A program made the translations under genes and the position numbers. Below are positions 18,338 to 26,499 of a stretch of 64,000 nucleotides of DNA, in pieces. Position 1 is the first letter of the stretch, and the number at the start of each line of letters is the position of its first letter. This stretch comes from Microbulbifer pacificus (lineage in GTDB: Bacteria > Pseudomonadota > Gammaproteobacteria > Pseudomonadales > Cellvibrionaceae): assembly GCF_033723955.1 (NCBI RefSeq), contig NZ_CP137555.1, positions 4,022,001-4,086,000 on the forward strand. Reading direction: 5' to 3'. The notes below the pieces were generated by a model. The model did not search any database. It worked only from the letters and a program-made list of their open reading frames with translations, and was not told the origin of the DNA.

Positions 18338-18461
18338 GCTGAGGCTAACTGCGAGCGTTTGCGCGATCGCGAGGGCAACTAGGCTTCGGCCGCGGGGGGA
18401 TTGCCCGCTCGGTTGAAAAATGTGCAAAGGAAGTGTTTTGGAAATTTTGGCGCGTTTTTTG

Positions 18462-18489
18462 TTGACACAAAATTACGTTCGAGTATGAT
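18462..18489 (+). promoter_or_regulatory. Strong sigma-70 promoter of the tRNA-Val/Asp pair
   Basis: Perfect TTGACA at 18462-18467, a 16-base spacer and TATGAT at 18484-18489. A GC-rich discriminator follows, as in stringently controlled stable-RNA promoters. It lies about 80 bases before tRNA-Val. Confidence 0.82.
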
Positions 18490-18567
18490 GCGCCTCGCTC
18501 AAGGGGGAAGCCCAAGAGCAAAACGGAAGGTTCAGCGAGATTGTCAAAATCGTCGCAGGCCACCGAA

Positions 18568-18643
18568 GGGTGGTTAGCTCAGTTGGTAGAGCGGCGCCCT
18601 TACAAGGCGTAGGTCACAGGTTCGACCCCTGTACCACCCACCA
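18568..18643 (+). tRNA. tRNA-Val (anticodon TAC)
   Basis: 76 bases with encoded CCA. Acceptor arms are GGGTGGT and ACCACCC. The anticodon loop CTTACAA contains TAC. Confidence 0.97.
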
Positions 18644-18668
18644 CTTCCTCAGAGGAAGTCACTACCGC

Positions 18669-18745
18669 GGACCGGTAGTTCAGTTGGTTAGAATGCCGGC
18701 CTGTCACGCCGGAGGTCGCGGGTTCGAGTCCCGTCCGGTCCGCCA
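18669..18745 (+). tRNA. tRNA-Asp (anticodon GTC)
   Basis: 77 bases with encoded CCA. Acceptor arms are GGACCGG and CCGGTCC. The anticodon loop CTGTCAC contains GTC. It lies 25 bases after tRNA-Val. Confidence 0.97.
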
Positions 18746-18793
18746 GATACAAAAAAGGCCCTGTTCGAAAGAGCGGGGCCTTTTTTGTATCTG
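18744..18793 (+). terminator. Long intrinsic terminator after tRNA-Asp
   Basis: 17-base complementary arms (18744-18760 and 18777-18793) that include an A-run before and a T-run after the GGCC core, so it could work in both directions. The stem begins within the last two bases of the tRNA. Confidence 0.88.
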
Positions 18794-18841
18794 CGTTTCG
18801 TCTGGAGTTGGCTGCTCGCTCGCTGATTTAGTGCTTTCGAT

Positions 18842-18882
18842 TGCCATAAGTCCGAATTTCAACTAAATTTGGTCATATGTCC
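18842..18882 (+). promoter_or_regulatory. Promoter with direct-repeat operator upstream of the Xre/RES pair
   Basis: A TTGCCA -35-like hexamer (18842-18847), a 16-base spacer and TAAATT (18864-18869) form a plausible promoter. A nine-base motif occurs twice, CATAAGTCC at 18845-18853 and CATATGTCC at 18874-18882 (8 of 9 identical). One copy overlaps the -35 and one lies just after the -10, the layout expected for autorepression by the antitoxin. The operator role is inference. Confidence 0.45.
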
Positions 18883-18902
18883 ATCGTTGAGCCGGAGGCG
18901 AT

Positions 18903-19265
18903 ATGGCAAATCCAGCCCATACTCCCCAAACTACCGAAGATGAGGTCCTTCTCGAGGCGGTCCTGAATACAGCGGATCATTTGGGGTTTAAAAAGAAAGA
19001 GCTCAGTGAAATCATCCACCTGGATGACCGCACCCTGCGTCGCCGCAGTGGGCTCGCCCCGCAAAGTGCGGAAGGTCAGTTGGCACTGCTACTGGTGCGA
19101 GCTTACCGTTCAGCATTCGTCCTTATGGGCGGGGAAGAGGGCGCCAGAACCTGGTTCGCCACTGCCAATCGCGCGCTCAATGGGGTGCCCAAAGAGCTGG
19201 CCTGCCGTATCGATGGCCTGGTGAGAATCGTCACCTACCTGGATGCCATGCGAGGCAAGGTTTGA
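18903..19265 (+). CDS. Antitoxin with Xre-type and ParS/MbcA toxin-binding domains
   Basis: Antitoxin of a RES-Xre type II toxin-antitoxin system, 120 residues. The N-terminal part (about 14-60) is a helix-turn-helix-like region with LGFKKKELSEIIHLDDRTLRRR. The C-terminal part has the antitoxin Xre/MbcA/ParS toxin-binding pattern (LMGGEEGARTWFATANRALNG) ending in short helices. It should neutralise the RES protein and repress its own promoter. A GGAGG sits just upstream of the ATG. It overlaps the toxin start by four bases. Assignment is strengthened by the adjacent RES gene. Confidence 0.88.
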   Translation: MANPAHTPQTTEDEVLLEAVLNTADHLGFKKKELSEIIHLDDRTLRRRSGLAPQSAEGQLALLLVRAYRSAFVLMGGEEGARTWFATANRALNGVPKELACRIDGLVRIVTYLDAMRGKV

Positions 19266-20044
19266 TCGATCTTCGCGCCAAGATTCGCGATTCGGCTAGC
19301 CGGCTGATTGGGCGCCTGTATCGCATCATCGAATCTCAGGAAGAAGTTGCCACCAGAAGCCTGGTAAACAGCTTACAAAAGCAGGCGATACTCGAAAATT
19401 TGCTCGAACAGAGCAAGCCGGCACGCCTGCCAGGCAGCGAACAACTCCACTATCTGCTCGCCACCCCCTTTCGCTACCCGCCGCTTCCCTGGGGATCCCG
19501 TTTTGGCGGAACCGCAGAGGCAGGCATCTTCTACGGTAGCAAGACCGTGGATACTGTTCTGGCCGAAGCGGCCTACTATCGATTGCTGTTCCTGAATGAC
19601 ATGGAGCCTGCACCATCTGCACCCGTAACCAGCTTCCATCAGTTCTTTTCGGCTAAATATTGTGCAGACCCCGGCGTGCGCTTGCAGAGTGAAGATTGGC
19701 AGGATTTCTGGCCACAGCTGACACACAGCACCAGCTACAGCTTTTGTCAGCAGCTGGGTGCGCAGTTACGCGAATGTGGTATCCACGGGCTTGAAACTCC
19801 TTCAGCGCGCGCCCTCAGTTCGGGAGTTTCTCAATCGCCGATCTCCACTAGCGAAGGGATCAATGTAGCCCTGTTTAATCCCCAAGCCCTGTTGCGACGC
19901 CAGCCCACCATTGAGGCAGAGGTCACAGCGGAATCCAGTGCCGAAGGCGTATCCTTTCTGGTCAAATCCGGCAACGGTGTGCAAGCGCACAGTTTTGCAC
20001 GGGACGCATTTCTCGTTTGCGGTCAGCTGCCGCTACCAGCCTGA
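19262..20044 (+). CDS. RES-domain toxin
   Basis: Toxin of the RES-Xre pair, 260 residues. RES proteins studied so far attack NAD, by degradation or ADP-ribosyl transfer, causing growth arrest. The recognisable core is GSRFGGTAEAGIFYGSKTVDTVLAEAAYYR (positions about 78-107), with the Arg, Tyr and Glu residues expected of the fold. The N-terminal ~60 residues are helical. The start is TTG at 19262, within the antitoxin stop region (TTGA overlap), so translation is coupled. The C-terminal RES region is less clear to me. A weak TTG start would keep toxin production low. Confidence 0.85.
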   Translation: MIDLRAKIRDSASRLIGRLYRIIESQEEVATRSLVNSLQKQAILENLLEQSKPARLPGSEQLHYLLATPFRYPPLPWGSRFGGTAEAGIFYGSKTVDTVLAEAAYYRLLFLNDMEPAPSAPVTSFHQFFSAKYCADPGVRLQSEDWQDFWPQLTHSTSYSFCQQLGAQLRECGIHGLETPSARALSSGVSQSPISTSEGINVALFNPQALLRRQPTIEAEVTAESSAEGVSFLVKSGNGVQAHSFARDAFLVCGQLPLPA

Positions 20045-20061
20045 TCAAGGAATCCCACATA

Positions 20062-21012
20062 GTGCGCTACCTCACGGAATTGAGTCTCGAGGCGTTCATC
20101 GAGGCCGCCAGAAACGTTCCCTATCAGCAGATCAGTTCCGAGCTTTTTCCGGGGATCGATCTTTGGATCCGCCGCGATGATCTCATCGACCCCCTGATCT
20201 CGGGCAATAAAGCCTACAAGCTGATCTACAACCTGTTGGAAGCACGTGCCCAGGGCAAAGATACCATCGTTACCTGCGGTGGGGCCTGGTCAAATCATAT
20301 TCATGCGACAGCGGCGGCGGGAGCGAGGTTTGATTTCCATACCATCGGTATCATTCGTGGTGAGAGACCGCCGGCGCTTAGTGCAATGTTGCAGGATGCC
20401 GAAAGGTTTGGCATGGATCTGCATTTTGTTTCCAGAGTGGCTTACCGTGGCCGCAATGATATGGACTTCCTGGCTAAAGTTGGTCTTGCTTGCGAAAATT
20501 TCTGGTTCATACCAGAAGGCGGCGCAAACGAGCTTGGAGCAAAGGGAATAAACATACTGGCTGATGTAATCTGCGAAACGAGTCCAAAGCAATTCGACGA
20601 GTGCTGGGTGGCCTCCGGTACCGGGGTTACGCTTGGTGCCCTAGCGGTGGGCTTGCCTGACAGAGTCAAACTAACAGGGGTGCCTGTGTTGCAAGGCGAA
20701 AAAAGTATTCGAAAATCTGCGGAAAGGTGGGCCTGCGCCAAAGGGCGAGAGCGGCACTTTGACCTGGTCGAGAATGCTCACCATGGCGGTTATGGCAAGT
20801 GTAGCCTGACACTTTTGAGCGCGCAGAGAAAATGCGAGGCACTTGGAAACTTGGGGCTCGAACATGTCTACACGGCGAAGCTGTTTTGTGCCGCAGCGCA
20901 CTTCGCTGCCCCAATAGACGGAAATAAATTGGTGCGCAAAAATGCTGCTCCAAAACGCATCCTTCTGCTACATACTGGAGGTTTGCAGGGTAGGCGCGGA
21001 CTGGCTGGTTGA
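20062..21012 (+). CDS. PLP-dependent D-cysteine desulfhydrase / ACC deaminase family enzyme
   Basis: A 316-residue fold-type II PLP enzyme of the 1-aminocyclopropane-1-carboxylate deaminase / D-cysteine desulfhydrase family. Characteristic pieces are LWIRRDDLIDPLISGNKAYKL, containing the PLP-binding Lys; CGGAWSNH; and the phosphate-binding glycine region ASGTGVTLGAL. It would release ammonia from a small D-amino acid or related substrate. True ACC deaminases are a minority of the family, so the desulfhydrase-like label is safer. The GTG at 20062 with CAAGGA upstream is the likely start; an in-frame TTG further up (20017) would overlap the RES gene. It lies 17 bases after the toxin gene, so it may be read through from it. 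Confidence 0.8.
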   Translation: MRYLTELSLEAFIEAARNVPYQQISSELFPGIDLWIRRDDLIDPLISGNKAYKLIYNLLEARAQGKDTIVTCGGAWSNHIHATAAAGARFDFHTIGIIRGERPPALSAMLQDAERFGMDLHFVSRVAYRGRNDMDFLAKVGLACENFWFIPEGGANELGAKGINILADVICETSPKQFDECWVASGTGVTLGALAVGLPDRVKLTGVPVLQGEKSIRKSAERWACAKGRERHFDLVENAHHGGYGKCSLTLLSAQRKCEALGNLGLEHVYTAKLFCAAAHFAAPIDGNKLVRKNAAPKRILLLHTGGLQGRRGLAG

Positions 21013-21254
21013 AAAGGTCGGTGGTAGTTGGTTTGGTTAATATATAACCATTTCGTGTGATTTTTGGCTGCTTTCGTTTGTTTTTTATGGGCTGTTCGAC
21101 TCGCTCATCTTGGTAAGGCATAATGGTTGGCGATATTAATTGGATCGGCTAATAGTTGAGCGATCACTGGGTGTAAAGCCCAAAATGCGTGAGCTTGGTA
21201 GCCAAACGCAATAAAAGAACTGCATTCGCCCAAATTCGGGCACCTGGGGGAGCG

Positions 21255-22127
21255 GTGTCGGAATTTCACACTATTGGTCTCATCGGTCGCACTGAAAGTG
21301 ACAGCGCAGTCCTTTCGCTTATGCGCCTGATGGAGTTTCTCGAGCGCGAGGGCTACTCAGTTGTGCTCGAAAAAAATACCGCAAACGACGTTGCCAATCA
21401 CAAGGCTCGCGTTTCGAGCAAGGAAAAGCTCGGAGAACTCTGCGATCTTGTCATTGTGGTCGGTGGTGACGGTAGCCTCCTTGGGGCAGCCCGTGCGCTT
21501 GCCAAATTCAGTGTCCCTCTCCTTGGTATAAACCGTGGCCGACTGGGCTTCCTCACTGACATCACCCCAGATGAAATCGAGCAGAAAGTAGGTGAAGTGC
21601 TTGCCGGAAAATATATGGCAGAAAGCCGCTTTCTACTGGATATGTCTGTTACCCGAGATGGTAAGCAAATAGGCAAAGGGTCATCTCTTAATGATGTAGT
21701 CATCCACCCCGGTGAATATATCCGGATGATTGAGTTTGACCTATTCATTGATGGGCAGTTCGTTTACACGCAGCGCTCCGATGGCCTGATTGTTTCGACC
21801 CCGACCGGCTCTACCGCATACGCTTTATCTGGTGGGGGGCCAATCATGCATCCAAAACTTGACGCAATTGTTGTTGTTCCACTCAACCCTCATACATTGA
21901 GTAGTAGACCTATTGTTGTGGAGGGTAGTAGTGAGTTCAAGATTATTGTGAGCGAGCATAATGCGACCCACTCATACGTTACTTGCGATGGGCACGACCA
22001 GGTTGTTACAGAACCGGGCGATATCGTTCGTATACATAAAAAGCCATACAGGCTTACCTTGATACACCCCCTGCAGCATAATTTTTATGAAACCTGTCGA
22101 TCAAAACTCAATTGGCAAGTGGGTTGA
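21255..22127 (+). CDS. nadK: NAD kinase
   Basis: Phosphorylates NAD to NADP with ATP. From the GTG at 21255, preceded by GGGGGAG, the protein has 290 residues, the usual NadK length. It has the GGDGS catalytic motif, NRGRLGFLTD, the DGLIVSTPTGSTAYALS signature and NPHTLSSRP. A longer reading from 21189 would add 22 unconserved residues. The gene closely resembles the gammaproteobacterial housekeeping NadK. Placement three genes after an NAD-targeting toxin family is curious but may be coincidental. The 242 bases upstream contain no other gene. Confidence 0.94.
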   Translation: MSEFHTIGLIGRTESDSAVLSLMRLMEFLEREGYSVVLEKNTANDVANHKARVSSKEKLGELCDLVIVVGGDGSLLGAARALAKFSVPLLGINRGRLGFLTDITPDEIEQKVGEVLAGKYMAESRFLLDMSVTRDGKQIGKGSSLNDVVIHPGEYIRMIEFDLFIDGQFVYTQRSDGLIVSTPTGSTAYALSGGGPIMHPKLDAIVVVPLNPHTLSSRPIVVEGSSEFKIIVSEHNATHSYVTCDGHDQVVTEPGDIVRIHKKPYRLTLIHPLQHNFYETCRSKLNWQVG

Positions 22128-22211
22128 TGAAATTCAGCGCAGTGGGATTTTGTTGGTAGAAAGTATTAGTGCAGCCTCATTAGTTTGGGGGTTGTTGCAA
22201 TGTTGCAGGAG

Positions 22212-22235
22212 AGTGGCAAAATACCCACTTTTTTT
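22212..22235 (+). terminator. Weak intrinsic terminator after nadK
   Basis: A 5-bp stem AGTGG/CCACT (22212-22216 with 22225-22229), an eight-base loop and seven T residues. The stem is short, so read-through into the polysaccharide operon is possible. Confidence 0.45.
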
Positions 22236-22302
22236 GGTGGTTTCCTAGTATTTGCTGCCTTTAAATGGTGGCTAGTTATTTTTTGATTGATGGGGCCTAA
22301 TC

Positions 22303-23616
22303 GTGAACGCAATTTCTTCTCCTCCTGTGCAGCAAACTATGAGTGATGAAATCGACTTGGTGGTGCTTTTTCGTTCGCTCTGGGGCCAGAAGCTACTCAT
22401 TGGGCTGGTGATGCTGGTGGCTGCCATTTTGGCAACGGCTTATGCTTTTTTGACTACTCCTGAATATCGAGTGCAAAGCATATTGCGGTCAGCTGCTATC
22501 AAAGACCTTGACGGTTTGAATCGTACGGACATTTACCGATTGTCGCCCGAACAAGCCTTGCAGCGTGTCGGAGGGGCATTGGAATCCTATGAAAACCGTC
22601 TGGGGTTCTTTCGGGAAAATCAAGATCTGTTCAAGGTCTTGCGGGAACCTGATAGTAGTCTTGAGCAAACATTCGAAAGATTCAATGAAGAAGCCTTCAG
22701 GATTCTCCAGCCTGACCCGAAAAAATCCGATAATCTTAGCGCCTATGTTGGTATTCAATTAACCTATCCTGCAGATGTTAATGGTGTCGATGTTGCCAAT
22801 GGCTTTGTAGAGTATGCAATTACTGCCGAGAGGGAGCGTATTGGTGCCGATTTGAAAACCTTAGTGCAAAACCGCTTGGGTCAGCTTGAGTTACAAATTT
22901 CAGCAGCTCGTGCCAATTATGAGGCAAGTAAGGAGGTTAAAATTGCTGCTTTACTTGAGGCTGATAATCTGAAACGTGCTGAGTTGCAAGATAAACTCGA
23001 GGCTCTGCGAAAAGAGCTTAAAACTCGCCGAGACAACCGCATCGCACAGTTGGAGGAGGCGATTCGTATTGCTGGCGCGCTAGAAATAGAAAAGCCAACT
23101 ACGCCGTCTGCGCTGGGATATGTCGAGCGAGAAACGCAAGGGAGTGTGATTCGCACTGAGGTAAACAACCAGCAAATACCGCTCTATTTCTTGGGCACTA
23201 AAGCATTGGAGGCGGAGCGTAATGCCCTTCAGAAGCGTCGCTCAGACGATTTCACTGAACCGCGTATCGCTCAAATTACCAGTGAGCTTCAGCTGCTGTC
23301 GCACAATAGGCAAGTTGAGGTGCTTAAGCTGCGTGAAAACGAAGATCTGTTTCTTAAGGATCTGGCTGAGTGGCGTGAAGAGTTTGCACGCCTGCAAAAT
23401 CTAAAAATCGACGTGTCCGATATTAAGCTGGTCTCTATTGATCAGAATGCTGTCGAACCTGTTCGCCCTGTGCACCCTCGGAAATCGTTAATTTTGGTGC
23501 TCGGCCTTATGCTGGGCGGTATGTTAGGTGTATTTATCGCCATGATGCGCATTTTCTTGCGTCCACAAGCTTTGCGAAATCCATCTGGTCGGCTGAGTTT
23601 GACATTGCAGGAGTGA
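22303..23616 (+). CDS. wzz: Wzz-type chain-length determinant
   Basis: Inner-membrane polysaccharide co-polymerase of 437 residues. An N-terminal transmembrane segment lies at about 33-54 (LIGLVMLVAAILATAYAF). A large periplasmic region with long helices and coiled coil spans about 55-390. The family signature PVRPVHPRKSLILVLG leads into the second transmembrane segment near the C-terminus. No cytoplasmic Tyr-kinase domain follows, so this is the O-antigen (Wzz) rather than the Wzc type. It should set the modal length of the polymer made by the Wzy encoded downstream. The start is GTG. It is the first gene of the glycan locus. Confidence 0.88.
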   Translation: MNAISSPPVQQTMSDEIDLVVLFRSLWGQKLLIGLVMLVAAILATAYAFLTTPEYRVQSILRSAAIKDLDGLNRTDIYRLSPEQALQRVGGALESYENRLGFFRENQDLFKVLREPDSSLEQTFERFNEEAFRILQPDPKKSDNLSAYVGIQLTYPADVNGVDVANGFVEYAITAERERIGADLKTLVQNRLGQLELQISAARANYEASKEVKIAALLEADNLKRAELQDKLEALRKELKTRRDNRIAQLEEAIRIAGALEIEKPTTPSALGYVERETQGSVIRTEVNNQQIPLYFLGTKALEAERNALQKRRSDDFTEPRIAQITSELQLLSHNRQVEVLKLRENEDLFLKDLAEWREEFARLQNLKIDVSDIKLVSIDQNAVEPVRPVHPRKSLILVLGLMLGGMLGVFIAMMRIFLRPQALRNPSGRLSLTLQE

Positions 23617-23913
23617 CTTTGCGTCCCATTGTATGAGAGGTACTCTGCAAGGGGGCATCAATCCTATTTGCAATGTGTGTGTCCATAGAGGAAGCGGTTC
23701 CCGCTTGGTGACCTGAAGTTAAGTTCCTCGAGGGTTTCCAAGTTTGCTGCTCGTCAACACTGGGGGCCAACTTTTTAGGTGAAATCGTTTGCATTTAGGC
23801 TGTTGATTATTTGAATTGGTCGCAGTCTGGATAGTGACTGTTAGTGCGGCGAGATATTGGTCGGATGTTGGGTGTATGCGTTTACTGGGGATGTTAGGTG
23901 GGGGGGGGAAGTT

Positions 23914-25302
23914 ATGAAACACTCCGCTACCAAAGAGTTGGTGGTGAGTGAGCAACGAGCTACACGCGGCCGTAATTTAAGGTTGTCGCTAGCGACATCT
24001 CTGGTTGCGCGTATGTCGGGGGTGCTTCTCCAGGTGATCACGCTGCCTATTGCTGCATCGTCTTTAGGTGCGGCGGATTTTACTATCTATGCGATGTTAG
24101 GTGCTTTCCTTGCCGCTATGGCCTTATCGAATCTGGGTATGGGGCAGGCAACCACGCTGCGCATGGCGGAAGCAATAGGTGCGGGTGATAATGCTAGAGC
24201 GCATGACACGCTACGTGTCTCCTTGATCATTGTTGGGGGAATCGCTTTTGCGCTTGCATTGGCGGCGGTAGGACTGATTTTGTTCACTCCCATTATGACA
24301 ATGGTCTTTGCTAACCAGCTAAACGGTTCAGTTGCACCGAATGATGCTGCTCTTTTTGCGTGCGCTGTGTTTTTCGTTACACAGGTGGTATCAGTATTTG
24401 AAGCGGCACAGCTTGCACAACAAAGACAGTATCGACTCAACCTTGCTATGGCGGTGGGAACCCTCTTGGCGGCTGCTAGTGTCTTTTGGGTGTCCAACCA
24501 TAACCCAAGTGTGCTCTCAATTTTAATTGCTGTTCATTTGCCTGTCACTGTAGCGAGAATTTACAACGCTATAGTTGTGTGGGTGCAATTTTGCTCCAAG
24601 TATACCTCCTCCGCCGGCCCTGTGAAGATTAGAGCTGGAGCTATTTTTAAGGATGGGTTGCATTTCGTCTCAGGGACAACAGTGTCAAACTTTTTAACGC
24701 ACCACCTTAGTATTTTAATTGTAGGTGCCTTTTGTGAGTCAATTGTTGCGGCTTCTTTTGCTGCAGTAATGAATAGCGTTCTTCTTGCTACAGTTGTATT
24801 TAACCACATTATGGCCCCTCTACGTGGTGCGCTCCCTGAGGCGAAGGCGAGGGGAGATGGTCTGTGGATACGCCGTGTGTTTATCAATGTAACAATGATG
24901 AACAGTTTGGTTGGGTTTGCAATTGCTTTCCTGTTTTTCATTTTTGGCACCGCAATTTTTCAATATTGGTATGGCGGAAGTGTTGTTCCTTGGCCTGAGC
25001 TAACTCGGGGAGCCGGCGTTTATATCCTGGTGCTTACGTTGGAGATAACATTTTTTGGCTTCGTTACGGCCTTGGGGTACCTTCGCTTTGCGTCTATATG
25101 CATGCTTGCAAAGGGTGTCGCGGTATCTGGCGTTGTTTTTATTTTATCGTCAAATGTAATTGTTCACGGGTTGATGTGGGTGATTTCGGCTATTTCATTT
25201 TTCATTTCTATGTTGCCACTGGCTGTTTTTTCATGGCGCCTAATGCGCCCTGAGTGTGCATGGGAAAACAGTTGGATGGGTATATCGCGAGGTGCCAAGT
25301 GA
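23914..25302 (+). CDS. wzx: Wzx-type polysaccharide flippase
   Basis: Integral membrane protein of 462 residues with about 12 hydrophobic segments across its length, typical of the MOP/polysaccharide-translocase family that moves lipid-linked repeat units across the inner membrane. Family assignment rests on topology, length and position; Wzx proteins share few motifs. The ATG at 23914 follows a long G-run that gives a purine-rich ribosome site. An upstream in-frame start at 23857 would add 19 residues of unlikely sequence. The gene is AT-richer than the flanking housekeeping genes, as is usual for wzx/wzy. The 297 bases between wzz and wzx show no recognisable gene. Confidence 0.82.
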   Translation: MKHSATKELVVSEQRATRGRNLRLSLATSLVARMSGVLLQVITLPIAASSLGAADFTIYAMLGAFLAAMALSNLGMGQATTLRMAEAIGAGDNARAHDTLRVSLIIVGGIAFALALAAVGLILFTPIMTMVFANQLNGSVAPNDAALFACAVFFVTQVVSVFEAAQLAQQRQYRLNLAMAVGTLLAAASVFWVSNHNPSVLSILIAVHLPVTVARIYNAIVVWVQFCSKYTSSAGPVKIRAGAIFKDGLHFVSGTTVSNFLTHHLSILIVGAFCESIVAASFAAVMNSVLLATVVFNHIMAPLRGALPEAKARGDGLWIRRVFINVTMMNSLVGFAIAFLFFIFGTAIFQYWYGGSVVPWPELTRGAGVYILVLTLEITFFGFVTALGYLRFASICMLAKGVAVSGVVFILSSNVIVHGLMWVISAISFFISMLPLAVFSWRLMRPECAWENSWMGISRGAK

Positions 25303-25306
25303 AGCG

Positions 25307-26491
25307 ATGTGGGTTCGCGAAATGAAAGCCTTTACAGTTATTGCTGCTTCGTTTTTTCGATATTTTATCATTGTAAGTACGTTTTTGGTGTTTGCTGCGG
25401 CCCTTTCCAGATCATTTGAGCATGCGCCCTTTATAGGTGTCGCGAAGCAGGGGGTGTTGATATTGTTTTCACTTACTGCGGTTATTTGTGCTGGTCATCT
25501 TGCTGGAGCATCGTTGGCAATTTTTGGGTATTTTATTTTTTTGTTTTTCGGGGCTTTTTTTACTCTCCCTTCAGATTTCAATCTGACAACCTTATTCAAT
25601 ATATTTGGTTATATATTGCTGTTTCTACTTTACTGTGCGTTTGGTGCTAGAAATTCTAGGCGTTTTTTTGAGGAAATTGTTAATGTTCTGGTTTGGATTA
25701 GTCCGATTTTTTTACTGATAAACGGTATCTCTATGGGTGATTCGGACGCCTATACCTATGGTAAACACCAGTTTCAAGGGGTTTTTTATAATCCAAATCC
25801 GTTTTCTGCATTTTGCTCCGTTTTATTGATAGCTTGTGTGTGGCGGGGATTTGTTGCGCCTGGTCGAAGGTTGGAGAGGTTGCTGTGTTTGGTTTCCGTG
25901 CTGGGCCTGGTTGTTATGCTGCTCATGTCGTTTTCACGAGCTGCGATATTGGCGACATCGATTGGGCTGTTTTTGATGCCGTTTAGCACAAGGTTGAAAG
26001 TGGCGGTGGGTGTTGTTTTTTCATTTGTCGCAGTTTCGTATTTTCTGGTTGGCGTTGGTCCCGATGACATTGTGGTTCAGCGGGATGTGATGGAGGAGTC
26101 CGGGCGCGTACAGATTCTGGAAAATTATATAGCTAAGCTTAACGAATATTATTGGGTATTTGGAACTGGGTTCTCGCTTGATGGCGATCGAATCAAATCA
26201 GAACTTTCTTATTTTGATGTGTGGTTGTCCACGGGTGTAGGGTTTCTAGGGTTTGGTGTATTTTGGCTTGTTGCTATAGTGGCGTCCTTTCGTGTGCGCA
26301 AAGTTGGTTATGGAGGGCTTGCCTCAACGCTCCTTTTTTTTGTTTTAACTCTCAGCCTTTTTGAGGGGTATCTCGCAAATGTTTCGAGCATTATAACGGT
26401 GCTTGCTTATGTTGTGGCTGGGGTTGTCACTCGGTTAGGTCGCGAGGTGGAATCTAAAAGGTTACTAAGCTCTGAATCATCATTGGCTTGA
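25307..26491 (+). CDS. wzy: Wzy/O-antigen-ligase-type membrane polymerase
   Basis: Integral membrane protein of 394 residues with about 10-12 hydrophobic segments and a longer soluble loop near residues 250-310 (including GRVQILENYIAKLNEYYWVFG). This layout is that of the Wzy polymerase/WaaL superfamily. The FNPNPFS-like loop followed by hydrophobic helices and the position in a Wzx/Wzy locus favour a polymerase that joins repeat units at the periplasmic face. A ligase role cannot be excluded by sequence alone. Start codons at 25307 and 25322 are both possible. It begins four bases after wzx ends. Confidence 0.78.
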   Translation: MWVREMKAFTVIAASFFRYFIIVSTFLVFAAALSRSFEHAPFIGVAKQGVLILFSLTAVICAGHLAGASLAIFGYFIFLFFGAFFTLPSDFNLTTLFNIFGYILLFLLYCAFGARNSRRFFEEIVNVLVWISPIFLLINGISMGDSDAYTYGKHQFQGVFYNPNPFSAFCSVLLIACVWRGFVAPGRRLERLLCLVSVLGLVVMLLMSFSRAAILATSIGLFLMPFSTRLKVAVGVVFSFVAVSYFLVGVGPDDIVVQRDVMEESGRVQILENYIAKLNEYYWVFGTGFSLDGDRIKSELSYFDVWLSTGVGFLGFGVFWLVAIVASFRVRKVGYGGLASTLLFFVLTLSLFEGYLANVSSIITVLAYVVAGVVTRLGREVESKRLLSSESSLA

Positions 26492-26499
26492 ATTGTAAT

